Shown here: in pieces, positions 17,679 to 27,658 of the stretch | Layout: each line of letters starts with the position of its first letter | Position numbering within the stretch: the first letter of the stretch is position 1 | Assembly: GCF_000527135.1 (NCBI RefSeq) | Contig: NZ_AZUP01000001.1 | Location: forward strand, 3,162,001 to 3,226,000 | Reading direction: 5' to 3' | DNA: 64,000 bases | DNA from: Methyloversatilis discipulorum | GTDB lineage: Bacteria > Pseudomonadota > Gammaproteobacteria > Burkholderiales > Rhodocyclaceae | Translations under genes and position numbers: made by a program | Notes under the pieces: model-generated | What the model was told of the DNA's origin: nothing | What the model saw: only the letters and a program-made list of their open reading frames with translations | Database searches by the model: none

Positions 17679-19544
17679 ATGCACAGCCGTACCACGGTCG
17701 CCGCGCTGCTTGCCGGCGCCGGCCTTCTTTCCTCCTCCGTTTCCGCCCAGACGCATGAGCTGGAGCCGGTCGTCGTCACCGCCACCCGCGTCGAACAGCG
17801 CGTGTCGGACACCTTGTCCGACGTCAGCATCATCGATCGCGAACAGATCGAGGCGGCGGGCCAGTCCACGCTGACCGAACTGCTGGCGCGCCAGCCGGGC
17901 GTGCAGATGAGCGGCAACGGCGGTGCCGGCGCCAGCGTCGATTACTTCATCCGCGGCACCGACTCGCGCCAGACCGTGGTGTTGATCGACGGTGTGCGCG
18001 TCGGCTCGGGTTCCAGCGGCACGGCTTCATTGCAGTACCTGCCGCTGTCGCAGATCGAGCGCATCGAAGTGCTGCGCGGTCCGGCCTCTGCCGTGTTCGG
18101 CGCCGACGCCATTGGTGGCGTGATCCAGATCTTCACCCGCCGCGGCGACGACGGCCTGCAGGGCGAGGTGTTCGCCGGCGGCGGCAGTTACGGCACGTCC
18201 GAAGGCAGCGCCAGCCTGCGCGGCGGCGACGGCCGCTGGCGCTTCGCGCTGGGTGCCGGCGTGACCAGCAGCCGCGGCTTCAGTTCGACCAACCCACGCA
18301 TCAACGAAGGCGTGTCGGTGGCGCGTCGCGCCTACAACCCGGACCATGACGGTTATCTGAACCAGAACTTCAGCGGCAGCCTGAGCTTCACGCCGCACGC
18401 CGGCACCGAGATCGGCGTCAGTGCGCTGGCCAGCAAGGGCTACAACGAATTCGATTCCGGGCTGAGCTTTCCGAACACGCGCAACGATTTCGACAACGAC
18501 AGCGCGAGCGTCTACCTGACCCACGCGTGGAACGACGCCGTGTCGACCACGTTGCGCAGCGGCCGCTCGGTCGAGGACTTCATCAGCTACGCGCGCACTT
18601 CGCCGCTCGGCAACCACTTCCGCACCGAGCAGTACAGCCACGCGCTCGAAGCACGCGTGAAGCTGCCTCTGGGCACGCTGTTCGGCAGTGTCGAGCGGCT
18701 GGAGCAGGACGTGCTGTCGACCACGCCGACCGCGGTGAACATCGACACCGAACGCAAGATCGATTCGCTGCAGCTCGGCTGGTCCGGCGCCATCGACCGC
18801 CACAGCCTGCAGCTGAACACCCGCCACGACCGCTACAGCACCAGCTCGCAGCACAAGACCACCGGCAACGTCGCCTACGGTTACCGGCTGACCGATGAAT
18901 GGCGGCTGCACGGCGGCTACGGCACCGCCTTCCGCCTGCCCACCTTCAACCAGCTGTTCTTCCCCGGCTTCGGCAATCCGGATCTGGCGCCGGAGTCGTC
19001 GCGCAACAAGGAAGCCGGCGTGGTGTGGCAGCGCAAGGGCTCGCGCGCGGCGCTGACCGCCTACGACAACAAGGTGCGCAACCTGATCAACACGGTCACC
19101 GTGTCGCCCGGTGTGTCCGAAGCCCGCAACGTCGGCGAAGCGCGTCTGCGCGGCCTGACTTTCGACGGCTCGACCTATCTGTTCGGCCATACCGAGCTGC
19201 AGGGCTCGATCGATCTGCTGGACGCGACCGACCAGGACACCGGCGACCGGCTGCAGCGGCGCGCGGTGCAGACCGGCCAGCTGCGCGTCATCCAGCACAT
19301 GATGCGCGGCCGCGTCGGCATCGAGATCCAGACCACCGGCGACCGCTACTCGAACGCCGACGAAACGCGCCGGCTCGGCGGTTATACGCTGCTAAACCTG
19401 TTCGCCGTCTGGAAGCTGTCACCCGAGGTGGCACTTGAAGCGCGCGTGAACAACGTGACCGACAAGGACTACACCACCGTGTTCGGCTACAACATGGCCG
19501 GCAGCAGCGTGTTCGCCGGCCTGCGCTACACGCCGCAGTTCTGA
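17679..19544 (+). CDS. btuB: TonB-dependent vitamin B12 receptor BtuB
   Basis: A 621-residue outer-membrane receptor with a signal peptide ending SSSVSAQ and a plug domain with TonB box VVVTATRVEQR. Plug motifs include VDYFIRGTDSRQTVVLIDG and IERIEVLRGPASAVFGADAI; the C terminus is barrel-like and ends in Phe (FAGLRYTPQF). It imports cobalamin or cobinamide. The position directly behind the cobalamin riboswitch and at the head of btuCD fixes the substrate. AGGGAG precedes the start. Confidence 0.95.
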   Translation: MHSRTTVAALLAGAGLLSSSVSAQTHELEPVVVTATRVEQRVSDTLSDVSIIDREQIEAAGQSTLTELLARQPGVQMSGNGGAGASVDYFIRGTDSRQTVVLIDGVRVGSGSSGTASLQYLPLSQIERIEVLRGPASAVFGADAIGGVIQIFTRRGDDGLQGEVFAGGGSYGTSEGSASLRGGDGRWRFALGAGVTSSRGFSSTNPRINEGVSVARRAYNPDHDGYLNQNFSGSLSFTPHAGTEIGVSALASKGYNEFDSGLSFPNTRNDFDNDSASVYLTHAWNDAVSTTLRSGRSVEDFISYARTSPLGNHFRTEQYSHALEARVKLPLGTLFGSVERLEQDVLSTTPTAVNIDTERKIDSLQLGWSGAIDRHSLQLNTRHDRYSTSSQHKTTGNVAYGYRLTDEWRLHGGYGTAFRLPTFNQLFFPGFGNPDLAPESSRNKEAGVVWQRKGSRAALTAYDNKVRNLINTVTVSPGVSEARNVGEARLRGLTFDGSTYLFGHTELQGSIDLLDATDQDTGDRLQRRAVQTGQLRVIQHMMRGRVGIEIQTTGDRYSNADETRRLGGYTLLNLFAVWKLSPEVALEARVNNVTDKDYTTVFGYNMAGSSVFAGLRYTPQF

Positions 19545-19575
19545 ACGCGGCCGAGCTGATCGGTAAACTCACGCG

Positions 19576-20598
19576 ATGAGCAGCCACCCGCCCGCCACCA
19601 CCCTGCCGTCGCCTGTCGCACTGCGCGCGCAGCGGCGCCGTGTCTGGGTGCTGCCGGCGCTGCTGCTGGCGCTGGGCGCGGCCTTCGCGCTGGCGCTGGC
19701 GGTGGGCAGCGTGGCGGTGAGCGCGGCCGAGCTGTGGCAGATCGCGACCGGCGGCGACGCCGGTATGGCGGGTGACATCGTGCGCTCGCTGCGCCTGCCG
19801 CGCGCACTGGCGGCGGCCGCCTGCGGTGGCCTGCTGGCGCTGGCCGGCGCGCTGATGCAGGTCTTGCTGCGCAATCCGCTGGCCGATCCCTATGTGCTGG
19901 GCATTTCCGGCGGCGCCGCGGTCGGCGCCCTGCTCGCCATGCTGGTCGGCGCCGCCGGCCTGCTGCTCGAGCTTTCGGCCTTCGCCGGTGCGCTGGCGGC
20001 GATGGCGCTGGTGTTCGGTCTGGCGCACGGCGAGGGCAGCCGCACGCCGACCCGTCTGTTGCTGACCGGCGTCATCGTGTCGGCCGGCTGTGGCGCGGCG
20101 GTGTCCTTCATCCTCGCGGTGGCGAGCGAACAATCGCTGCGCGGCATGCTGTTCTGGCTGATGGGCGACGCCAGTACGGCCAGCCGTCCCGGCGTCGCGG
20201 TTGGCGCGCTGGTCGCCGGCCTGGTCGCCTGTGCGCCGCTGGCGCGCGACCTCAACCTGCTGGCGCGCGGCGATGGCACGGCCCAGGTGCTGGGCGTGCC
20301 GGTGGCGCGTCTGCGTCTGGTCGTCTATCTGCTAGCGTCGGCGCTGACCGCGATCGCGGTCACCACCGTCGGGTCGGTCGGCTTCGTCGGTCTGGTCGTG
20401 CCACACCTGATCCGGCTCGCTTTCGGCAACGACCAGCGCCTGCTGCTGCCGGCCAGTGCACTGGCCGGCGCCACGCTGCTGCTGCTGGCGGACACGGCGG
20501 CGCGCACCGTGATCGCGCCGGCCCAGCTACCGGTCGGCGTGCTGACCGCGCTGCTCGGCGTGCCGGTGTTCCTGTTCCTGCTGAACCGCCACCGATGA
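19576..20598 (+). CDS. btuC: Cobalamin ABC transporter permease BtuC
   Basis: A 340-residue FecCD-family permease with about ten hydrophobic segments. Family marks: RLPRALAAAACGGLLALAGA near residue 75, NPLADPYVLGISGGAAVGAL, and VGFVGLVVPHLIRLAFGNDQ at the coupling region. It starts 31 bp after btuB and its stop overlaps the ATPase gene by four bases (ATGA). With BtuD and BtuF it forms the inner-membrane importer for corrinoids. Confidence 0.93.
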   Translation: MSSHPPATTLPSPVALRAQRRRVWVLPALLLALGAAFALALAVGSVAVSAAELWQIATGGDAGMAGDIVRSLRLPRALAAAACGGLLALAGALMQVLLRNPLADPYVLGISGGAAVGALLAMLVGAAGLLLELSAFAGALAAMALVFGLAHGEGSRTPTRLLLTGVIVSAGCGAAVSFILAVASEQSLRGMLFWLMGDASTASRPGVAVGALVAGLVACAPLARDLNLLARGDGTAQVLGVPVARLRLVVYLLASALTAIAVTTVGSVGFVGLVVPHLIRLAFGNDQRLLLPASALAGATLLLLADTAARTVIAPAQLPVGVLTALLGVPVFLFLLNRHR

Positions 20599-21371
20599 GC
20601 GATAACGCCATCCTGCGCGCTCGCGAACTCGATGTGTCGGTGGCCGGGCGCGCGCTGTGCACCGGGCTCGACCTCGATGTGCGTTCGGGCGAATTGCTGG
20701 CCATCGTCGGCCGCAACGGCATCGGCAAGTCGACGCTGCTCACCACGCTGGCCGGGCTGCGTCCGCCTGCCGCCGGCACGCTGACGCTGGCCGGCCGCGC
20801 GCTCGCCGACTGGCCTGCGCGCGATCTGGCGAAGCGGCGGGCGCTGCTGGCGCAGTCGCAGGAGGACCACTTCGCCTCCACCGTGCTCGACACCGTGCTG
20901 GTCGGCCGGCATCCGCACATCGGCCGCTGGGCCGACGAGAGCGACGCCGATGTCGATATCGCGTTGGCCGCGCTGGCGGCGGTGTCGCTGCGCGGCTTCG
21001 AACTGCGCGAGGTGCGCACGCTGTCCGGCGGCGAGCGGCAGCGCGTGGCGATCGCCGCGCTGCTGGCGCAGCAGGCGCCGGTCTGTCTGCTGGACGAACC
21101 GGTCACCCACCTCGATCTCGACTACCAGATCGAAACGCTCGAGCTGTTCGCACGACTTGCGCGCGACGAAGGGCGGGCAGTCGTGGCGGTGCTGCACGAT
21201 CTGAACCAGGTGCTGCGCTTCGCCGACCGCGCGCTGCTGCTGACCGGCGGCGGCGAATGGGTATGCGGGCCGGTCGACGAGGTACTGCAGGCGGAGGTGC
21301 TGTCGCGCGCCTTCTGCCATCCGCTGAAGGAATTGCGCGACGATGGCCGGCGCTACTTCGTGCCGGCGTGA
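20595..21371 (+). CDS. btuD: Cobalamin ABC transporter ATPase BtuD
   Basis: A 258-residue ABC ATPase. Walker A is GRNGIGKST, the signature is LSGGERQRVAIAALLAQQ, Walker B is VCLLDEPVTHLDL and the switch histidine is AVLHDLNQVL. It belongs to the FecE/BtuD group that pairs with FecCD permeases. It overlaps btuC by four bases and precedes the adenosyltransferase gene. Confidence 0.94.
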   Translation: MSDNAILRARELDVSVAGRALCTGLDLDVRSGELLAIVGRNGIGKSTLLTTLAGLRPPAAGTLTLAGRALADWPARDLAKRRALLAQSQEDHFASTVLDTVLVGRHPHIGRWADESDADVDIALAALAAVSLRGFELREVRTLSGGERQRVAIAALLAQQAPVCLLDEPVTHLDLDYQIETLELFARLARDEGRAVVAVLHDLNQVLRFADRALLLTGGGEWVCGPVDEVLQAEVLSRAFCHPLKELRDDGRRYFVPA

Positions 21372-21394
21372 GGACAGAATGAGTGGAGGATGTG

Positions 21395-21994
21395 ATGAGC
21401 GATCTTGACGAACGCCATGAAGCACGCATGAAGCGCAAGAAGGACGTGGTGGACCAGGCCATTGCCGCGGCGCAGGTCGAGCGCGGTGTGCTGGTGGTGA
21501 ATACCGGCACCGGCAAGGGCAAGTCCAGCGCCGCCTTCGGTGTGGTCGCGCGCGCGCTCGGCCACGGCATGAAGGTGGGCGTGGTGCAGTTCATCAAGGG
21601 GCGTTCCGACACTGGCGAGGAAGCCTTCTATCGCCGTCAGCCGGACGTGCAGTGGCATGTGTCGGGTGAGGGCTTCACCTGGGAAACGCAGAACCGCGCG
21701 CGCGACGTCGCCACCGCCGAAGCGGCCTGGGAACAGGCGCGCAGCTTCCTGCGCGACCCGGCCATCGGCCTGGTGGTGCTGGACGAACTGAACATCGCGC
21801 TGAAGTACCACTACCTCGACGTCGCCACCGTCATCGCCGACCTGCAGGCGCGGCCGACCATGCAGCACGTCATCGTGACCGGCCGCGCGGCGCCGCCGGA
21901 GCTGGTCGAGGTCGCGGACACGGTGACCGACATGACCATGGTGAAGCACGCCTTCAAGGCCGGCGTGAAGGCGATGCCGGGGCTGGAGTGGTGA
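21395..21994 (+). CDS. cobO: Cob(I)yrinic acid a,c-diamide adenosyltransferase
   Basis: A 199-residue CobO/BtuR/CobA-type adenosyltransferase. The nucleotide loop is NTGTGKGKSSAAFGVVARAL and the following strand VGVVQFIKG; VLDELNIALKYHYL is typical of the family. It transfers the adenosyl group of ATP to the reduced corrinoid cobalt. ATG at 21395 follows GGAGGA closely; a GTG at 21383 would add four residues. The stop overlaps the cbiA start (GTGA). Confidence 0.95.
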   Translation: MSDLDERHEARMKRKKDVVDQAIAAAQVERGVLVVNTGTGKGKSSAAFGVVARALGHGMKVGVVQFIKGRSDTGEEAFYRRQPDVQWHVSGEGFTWETQNRARDVATAEAAWEQARSFLRDPAIGLVVLDELNIALKYHYLDVATVIADLQARPTMQHVIVTGRAAPPELVEVADTVTDMTMVKHAFKAGVKAMPGLEW

Positions 21995-23292
21995 GCCTGT
22001 CTTCCGCAGTCCGTCGCTGTCCGGCGCTGATGGTAGCCGCGCCCGCGTCCGGTCAGGGCAAGACCACGGTGGTCGCCGCACTGGCACGGCTGCACCGTTC
22101 GCGCGGTCGCCGCGTGCACGTGTTCAAGTGCGGGCCTGACTTCCTCGATCCGCAGATCCACGCGCTGGCCAGTGGCGCGCCGGTGTGCAATGTCGACCTG
22201 TGGATGACCGGCGACGCCGACATCGCCGCGCGGCTGTACGACGCGGCGGGCGAAGCCGACCTCATCCTCGTCGAGTCGGTCATGGGCCTGCACGACGGCA
22301 GCCCGTCCAGTGCAGACATTGCGCGTCGCTTCAATCTGCCGGTGCTGGCGGTGATCGACGCGCGCGCGATGGCGCAGACCTTCGGCGCGCTGGCGCACGG
22401 CCTGAAGCACTACCGGGACGGCGTGAACCTGACGGCAGTGATCGCCAACCGCGTCGGCTCGGCCCGCCACATCGACATGCTGCGCGACAGCCTGCCGGCC
22501 GACATCGCCTGGTACGGCGGCCTGCCGCGCGACGAGCGCATCGCGCTGCCGGAGCGCCACCTCGGCCTGCTGCCGGCGGCCGAGATCGAAGGGCTGGACG
22601 CCCGGCTCGACATCGCTGCCGAACTGCTCGGCGCATCGACCGCGGCCGACCTGCCGCCGGCGGTGGCGTTCGCACCGGTCGAGCGCACGCCGCCGCCGCG
22701 CCTGCTCGACGGCGTGCGCATCGCGCTGGCGCGCGACGACGCCTTCTGTTTCATCTACCCGGCCAACCTTGACTGCCTGCGCGCACTCGGCGCCGAGCTG
22801 GTCGAGTTCTCGCCGCTCAATGACGCCGCGCTGCCCGCCTGCGATGCCGTCTGGCTGCCCGGCGGCTACCCCGAACTGCACGCCGCGCGCTGGGCCGCCA
22901 ACACCGCGATGCACGCCGCGCTGCGCGCCCACGTCGACGCCGGCCGGCCGCTGCTGGCCGAGTGCGGCGGCATGATGAGCCTGTTCGACACGCTGACCGA
23001 CAAGGCCGGCGTCAGCCACGCCGGCGCCGGCCTGCTGCCGGGCGCGGTGCGCATGCAGACACGGCTGGCCGCGCTCGGCCTGCAGCAGGTCGAGCTGCCC
23101 GAAGGCCGGCTGCGCGGCCACACTTTCCACTATTCAACCGCCGATACGCCGCTGTCGCCGCTGGCGCGCGCCCGCACCGCGTACGACCGCGAGGGCGAGG
23201 CGGTGTATCGTCGGGGACGGCTTACTGCGAGCTATCTGCACCTCTATTTCCCGTCCGCTCCGGCCGCGGTCGCCGCGCTGTTCGGACGCTGA
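21991..23292 (+). CDS. cbiA: Cobyrinate a,c-diamide synthase
   Basis: A 433-residue CobB/CbiA amidase. It has the P-loop APASGQGKTTVVAALARLH, FKCGPDFLDPQIHAL, VESVMGLHDG, and a C-terminal glutaminase domain with PLLAECGGMM holding the nucleophilic cysteine. It amidates carboxylates a and c of the corrin ring. GTG starts at 21988 and 21991 are both possible; 21991 gives the same four-base GTGA overlap used elsewhere in this operon. Having it suggests a de novo pathway whose ring-building genes lie outside the window. Confidence 0.94.
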   Translation: MSLSSAVRRCPALMVAAPASGQGKTTVVAALARLHRSRGRRVHVFKCGPDFLDPQIHALASGAPVCNVDLWMTGDADIAARLYDAAGEADLILVESVMGLHDGSPSSADIARRFNLPVLAVIDARAMAQTFGALAHGLKHYRDGVNLTAVIANRVGSARHIDMLRDSLPADIAWYGGLPRDERIALPERHLGLLPAAEIEGLDARLDIAAELLGASTAADLPPAVAFAPVERTPPPRLLDGVRIALARDDAFCFIYPANLDCLRALGAELVEFSPLNDAALPACDAVWLPGGYPELHAARWAANTAMHAALRAHVDAGRPLLAECGGMMSLFDTLTDKAGVSHAGAGLLPGAVRMQTRLAALGLQQVELPEGRLRGHTFHYSTADTPLSPLARARTAYDREGEAVYRRGRLTASYLHLYFPSAPAAVAALFGR

Positions 23293-23295
23293 ACC

Positions 23296-23961
23296 ATGAC
23301 TGCAACGAACGACGCCCACCGTTACCCCGACGACGCCCGCGACGCGCTCTACCGCGCCATCGCCGAGCGGCGCGACATGCGCCATTTCCGGCCCGATCCG
23401 GTTGATCCGGCGGTGTTGCGGCGCCTGCTGTGGGCGGCCCATCACGCGCCCAGCGTTGGCTACATGCAGCCCTGGCGTTTCGTGCGCGTCACCGACCCAG
23501 CGCTGCGCCGCTCCATCCACGGACTGGTCGAGGAGGAGAGGCTGGCCACCGCGCGCGCGCTCGGCGAGCGCGAGGACGAATTCATGCGGCTCAAGGTCGA
23601 AGGCGTGCTCGACAGCGGCGAACTGCTGGTGGTCGCGCTGTGCGGCGGGCGCGAGCAGCACGTGTTCGGCCGCCGCACGATGCCCGACATGGACGTCGCC
23701 TCCTGCGCCTGCGCGATACAGAACATGTGGCTGGCGGCGCGTGCCGAAGGGCTGGGCATGGGCTGGGTGTCCATCTTCGACCCGCTGAAGCTGGCGGCGC
23801 TGCTGCAGATGCCGGACGGCGCGCGACCGCTGGCCGTGCTGTGCATCGGCCACGTCGATGCCTTCTACGAAGCGCCGATGCTCGAACTCGAAGGCTGGGC
23901 CAGCCGGCTGCCCGAGGATCTGCTGATCGGCGACAACGTGTGGCCGGAACGCGCGCCGTGA
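23296..23961 (+). CDS. bluB: 5,6-dimethylbenzimidazole synthase BluB
   Basis: A 221-residue flavin-dependent enzyme of the nitroreductase fold that breaks down FMNH2 with oxygen to make the lower ligand of cobalamin. Family features: [38 protein letters not shown], and [20 protein letters not shown]. It begins 3 bp after cbiA and its stop overlaps the cbiB GTG start. Its presence means the organism can make its own dimethylbenzimidazole aerobically. Confidence 0.95.
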   Translation: MTATNDAHRYPDDARDALYRAIAERRDMRHFRPDPVDPAVLRRLLWAAHHAPSVGYMQPWRFVRVTDPALRRSIHGLVEEERLATARALGEREDEFMRLKVEGVLDSGELLVVALCGGREQHVFGRRTMPDMDVASCACAIQNMWLAARAEGLGMGWVSIFDPLKLAALLQMPDGARPLAVLCIGHVDAFYEAPMLELEGWASRLPEDLLIGDNVWPERAP

Positions 23962-24908
23962 ACACGCTGCACCCCTTCGTCGTGCTGGCGCTGTGCGCCT
24001 GTGCAGGCGTCATGCTCGACCGACGTTTCGGCGAGCTGCGCCGCCTGCATCCGCTGGTCGGCTTTGGCCACCTCGCCGGCTGGCTGCAGACGCGCATGAA
24101 TGTGATCGCACGTCAGGGCCATCCGCTGACCCGGCTGAGCGGCCTGCTGGCGTGGGCGCTGGCGGTGTTGCCGCTGCTGTCGCTGGCGCTGTGGCTGCGC
24201 AGCCTGGGCCTGCTCTGGCAGGTGGCGACCGACCTGCTGCTGCTTTACTTCGCGCTCGGCGCGCGCAGCCTGGGCGAGCACGCACACGCGGTGTCGCGTC
24301 CGCTGGCCGCTGGCGATCTGGTCGAGGCGCGGCGGCGCGTCGGCTGGATGGTGAGCCGCGACACCTCGCAGCTGGACGAAGCGGGTGTGGCGCGCGCCGC
24401 CACCGAATCGGTGCTCGAGAACGGCAACGACGCGGTGTTCGGCGCGCTGTTCTGGTTCCTGCTGCTGGGCGGGCCGGGTGCGCTGCTGTTCCGGCTGGCC
24501 AACACGCTGGACGCGATGTGGGGCTACCGCACGCCGCGCCTGCGCTATTTCGGCTGGGCGGCCGCACGCATCGACGACGTGCTCAACTTCGTGCCGGCGC
24601 GACTGACCGCACTGAGCTATGCGCTGTGCGGCGCCACGCGCAGCGCGCTCACCTGCTGGCGCGCGCAGGCGCCCGCCTGGGACAGCCCGAACGCCGGCCC
24701 GGTCATGGCCGCTGGCGCTGGCGCACTGCATCTGTCGCTCGGTGGCGCGGCGGTCTATCACGGCGCAGTCGAACAGCGTCCGCCGCTGGGCGAAGGGGCG
24801 GCGCCGGGCGCCGCCGACATCGACCGCGCGGTCGCGCTGGTGGCCGCCGCGTTGCGCCTGTGGTTGACCGTGGCGCTGCTGCTCGCGCTCGGCGTGCATC
24901 TGTCATGA
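23958..24908 (+). CDS. cbiB: Adenosylcobinamide-phosphate synthase CbiB/CobD
   Basis: A 316-residue membrane enzyme that attaches aminopropanol phosphate to adenosylcobyric acid. Typical features: [59 protein letters not shown] and [20 protein letters not shown]. It starts with GTG overlapping bluB by four bases and ends overlapping the next gene by four bases. Confidence 0.94.
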   Translation: MNTLHPFVVLALCACAGVMLDRRFGELRRLHPLVGFGHLAGWLQTRMNVIARQGHPLTRLSGLLAWALAVLPLLSLALWLRSLGLLWQVATDLLLLYFALGARSLGEHAHAVSRPLAAGDLVEARRRVGWMVSRDTSQLDEAGVARAATESVLENGNDAVFGALFWFLLLGGPGALLFRLANTLDAMWGYRTPRLRYFGWAAARIDDVLNFVPARLTALSYALCGATRSALTCWRAQAPAWDSPNAGPVMAAGAGALHLSLGGAAVYHGAVEQRPPLGEGAAPGAADIDRAVALVAAALRLWLTVALLLALGVHLS

Positions 24909-25909
24909 CACCCGCCCGCCCGCTGCACGGCGGCCGTCTGCGGGTCGCCGCCGAGCGCTACGGCATTGCGTTGCCGGACTGGATGGACCTGTCCACCGGT
25001 ATCAATCCGCAACCCTGGCCGGTGCCGCCGGTACCGCAATCGGTGTGGCAGCGGCTGCCGGAGGAGGGCGACGGGCTGGAGGACGCTGCGGCGGCCTATT
25101 TCGGTTGCGACGCGCTGCTGCCGCTCGCTGGCTCGCAGGCGGCGATACAGCTGCTGCCGGTGCTGTTCCCGCACAGCCGGGTGGCCATTCTTTCGCCGAC
25201 CTATAACGAGCACCCGCACGGCTGGACCCAGGCCGGGCACAGCGTGCGTGCGGTCGCGCCGGCCGAGGTCGAGGCGGCGGTGGGCGATGCCGACGTGCTG
25301 CTGCTGGTGCAGCCGAACAACCCCTGCGGCACGCTTTTTCCGCCGGCGCAGGTGATGGACTGGCAGGCGCGGCTGGCGGCGCGCGGCGGCACGCTCATCG
25401 TGGACGAAGCCTTCATCGACGCCACGCCGGACGCCAGCGTGGTGCATCACGCCGGCCGGCCCGGTCTGATCGTGCTGCGCTCGCTCGGCAAGTTCTTCGG
25501 CCTGGCGGGCGCACGCGTCGGCTTCATGTTCGCCGAACAGTCGCTGCGTGACGCGCTGGCGGCGCGGCTCGGGCCGTGGCCGGTGGCCGGCCCGTCGCGC
25601 TGGGTGGCGCAGCGCGCGCTGGCTGACCGCGACTGGCAGACGCAGCAGCGTGCGCGGCTGGCGGCCGAAAGCCTACGGCTCGAAGCGCTGCTGCGCGCCA
25701 CCGGCTGGGGCGAAGTGAGCGGCTGCGCGCTGTTCCAGCGCGTGCTGACCGCCGAGGCCGCGGCGCTGAACGACGCCTTCTGCCGGCGCGGCATCCTGCT
25801 GCGCCATTTCGACGCCCCGGCCGCGCTGCGCTTCGGCCTGCCGGCGGACGAGGCGCAGTGGCAGAGGCTGGAACAGGCGATCGACGAAATACGAAGAGCA
25901 GTCCAGTAG
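24905..25909 (+). CDS. cobC: Threonine-phosphate decarboxylase (CobC/CobD type)
   Basis: A 334-residue PLP-dependent enzyme of aminotransferase fold type I that supplies aminopropanol phosphate for the nucleotide loop. [14 protein letters not shown] and [13 protein letters not shown] are the CobC/CobD opening; [26 protein letters not shown] and the PLP-lysine region [16 protein letters not shown] follow. The start ATG overlaps the cbiB stop. The name follows the CobC usage for fused or stand-alone enzymes in proteobacteria. Confidence 0.92.
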   Translation: MTPARPLHGGRLRVAAERYGIALPDWMDLSTGINPQPWPVPPVPQSVWQRLPEEGDGLEDAAAAYFGCDALLPLAGSQAAIQLLPVLFPHSRVAILSPTYNEHPHGWTQAGHSVRAVAPAEVEAAVGDADVLLLVQPNNPCGTLFPPAQVMDWQARLAARGGTLIVDEAFIDATPDASVVHHAGRPGLIVLRSLGKFFGLAGARVGFMFAEQSLRDALAARLGPWPVAGPSRWVAQRALADRDWQTQQRARLAAESLRLEALLRATGWGEVSGCALFQRVLTAEAAALNDAFCRRGILLRHFDAPAALRFGLPADEAQWQRLEQAIDEIRRAVQ

Positions 25910-25911
25910 GC

Positions 25912-25940
25912 GTGGTCTTCCGACCGCTCCTGTGCGGTAG
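25912..25940. repeat. Partial REP-like unit before btuF
   Basis: GTGGTCTTCCGACCGCTCCT shares the core GGTCTTCCGACC with the repeat at 8768-8792. It fills the short gap between cobC and btuF. Confidence 0.5.
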
Positions 25941-25955
25941 ATGAGGAATCAAGGA

Positions 25956-26837
25956 ATGAAGAAGGCATTGTTTCTGCTGTTCGCCGCGCTGGCGCTGCCC
26001 GCGGCAGCCGAACTGCGGCTGACCGACGACGCCGGCCGCACCGTTGTGCTGGCCGCGCCGGCGCAGCGCATCGTCAGTCTCGCGCCGCACGTGACCGAAC
26101 TGCTGTTCGCCGCCGGTGCCGGCGCCAAGGTGGTCGGCGCGACCCAATACAGCGACTACCCGGACGCGGCGAAGGCGATTCCGCGCGTCGGCGGCTACAC
26201 CTCGGTGGACATGGAAGCGGTGGTCGCGCTGAAGCCGGACCTGGTCATCGTCTGGAAGAGCGGCAACCGCAACCAGCAGTACGACAAGCTGGAAAAGCTG
26301 GGCATACCGGTGTTCGTGAACGAGCCGCGCAGTCTGGACGACGTGGCGCGCGCGATCGAAGCTTTCGGCCGCATCGCTGCCACGCCGCGCGAGGCGGACG
26401 AGGCGGCGCGCGCCTTCCGCGCGCGGCGCGACGCGCTGGCGAAGCAGTACGCGGCGCGGCCGCCGGTCGCGGTGTTCTACCAGATCTGGAACAAGCCGCT
26501 GATGACCATCAACGGCCAGCACCTGATTTCCGACGTGATGGCGCTGTGCGGCGGCCGCAATGTGTTCGCCGGCCTGCCGATACTGGCGCCGACGGTGACT
26601 GAGGAGGCGGTGCTGGCGGCGGCACCCGAAGTCATCGTCGCCAGCGGCATGGGCGAGTCGCGGCCGGAGTGGCTGGACGCCTGGCGGCGCTGGTCCGCTC
26701 TGCCGGCGGTGAAGGGCGACAACCTCTATTTCATTCCGCCGGAAATCCTGCAGCGGCACACGCCGCGCATCCTCGACGGTGCGCAGAAGCTGTGCGAGCA
26801 GCTGGAACAGGCGCGCCAGAAAGCAGGCCGCAAGTGA
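25956..26837 (+). CDS. btuF: Cobalamin-binding periplasmic protein BtuF
   Basis: A 293-residue ABC-transporter substrate-binding protein with a signal peptide (MKKALFLLFAALALPAAA). The mature part is class III: RIVSLAPHVTELLFAAGAG, GATQYSDYPDAAKAIPRVGG, VDMEAVVALKPDLVIVW. GAGGA lies 8 nt before the start at 25956; an ATG at 25941 has none. It delivers corrinoids to BtuCD. Its stop overlaps the GTG of the second binding-protein gene. Confidence 0.93.
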   Translation: MKKALFLLFAALALPAAAELRLTDDAGRTVVLAAPAQRIVSLAPHVTELLFAAGAGAKVVGATQYSDYPDAAKAIPRVGGYTSVDMEAVVALKPDLVIVWKSGNRNQQYDKLEKLGIPVFVNEPRSLDDVARAIEAFGRIAATPREADEAARAFRARRDALAKQYAARPPVAVFYQIWNKPLMTINGQHLISDVMALCGGRNVFAGLPILAPTVTEEAVLAAAPEVIVASGMGESRPEWLDAWRRWSALPAVKGDNLYFIPPEILQRHTPRILDGAQKLCEQLEQARQKAGRK

Positions 26838-27658
26838 GCGCAGGCGGGCTGTATCCCGAACGCATCGCCTGCCTGTGCACCGAGGCGGTCGAGGTGCTGT
26901 ACGCGCTGGGTGAGGCCGACCGCATCGCCGGCATTTCCGGTTTCACCGTGCGGCCTCCGGAGGCGCGCCGCGACAAGCCGAAGATCAGCGGCTTCTCGTC
27001 CGGCAAGCTGGAACGCATTCTCGCGGTCGAGCCGGATCTGGTGCTGGCCTTCTCCGACCTGCAGGCCGACATGTGCCGCGACCTGGTGCGCGCCGGTGTC
27101 GAAGTGCATGTGTTCAACCAGCGTTCGATAGACGGCATCCTGCGCATGATCGTGACGACCGGTGCGCTGGTCGGCCGCGCGGCCGAGGCGCAGGCGCTGG
27201 TAGCCGGTCTGCGGCGCGGGCTCGATGACGCGCGTGTTCGCGGCGAAGCGCGCGTCGCCCGCCACGGCCGCCGGCTGCGCGTCTATTTCGAGGAGTGGGA
27301 CGAACCGCTCATTTCCGGCATCCGCTGGGTGTCCGAGCTGATCGAACTGGCCGGCGGCGAGGACGTGTTCGCCGATTTCGCCAGCCGCCACAGCGCGAAG
27401 GAGCGGCGCATCGAAGACCCGCTGACCGTGGTCGCCCGCGCTCCGGAGATCATCATCGGCTCGTGGTGCGGCAAGAAATTCCAGCCCGATCACCTGCGTG
27501 CGCGACCGGGCTGGGCCGACGTGCCGGCGGTCGCGCACGACCGGCTGTACGAGATCAAGTCGCCATTGATCCTGGCGCCGGGCATCGCTGCGCTGACCGA
27601 CGGGCTGGCCGCGCTGGAAGCCTGCCTCGACGCGGCCGGCGCCGATCAGAAGCGATAG
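26834..27658 (+). CDS. BtuF-like cobalamin-binding protein without signal peptide
   Basis: A 274-residue protein of the same periplasmic-binding fold as BtuF: RIACLCTEAVEVLYALGEAD, RRDKPKISGFSSGKLERILA, VEPDLVLAFSDLQADMCRDL. It starts with GTG overlapping btuF by four bases, and there is no export signal; extending upstream gives none either. It carries unlike residues such as WCGKKF near residue 215. It may bind corrinoids in the cytoplasm or serve as a storage or trafficking factor. Similar proteins are annotated simply as cobalamin-binding. Its 3' end overlaps convergent ompW by 13 bp. Confidence 0.72.
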   Translation: MSAGGLYPERIACLCTEAVEVLYALGEADRIAGISGFTVRPPEARRDKPKISGFSSGKLERILAVEPDLVLAFSDLQADMCRDLVRAGVEVHVFNQRSIDGILRMIVTTGALVGRAAEAQALVAGLRRGLDDARVRGEARVARHGRRLRVYFEEWDEPLISGIRWVSELIELAGGEDVFADFASRHSAKERRIEDPLTVVARAPEIIIGSWCGKKFQPDHLRARPGWADVPAVAHDRLYEIKSPLILAPGIAALTDGLAALEACLDAAGADQKR

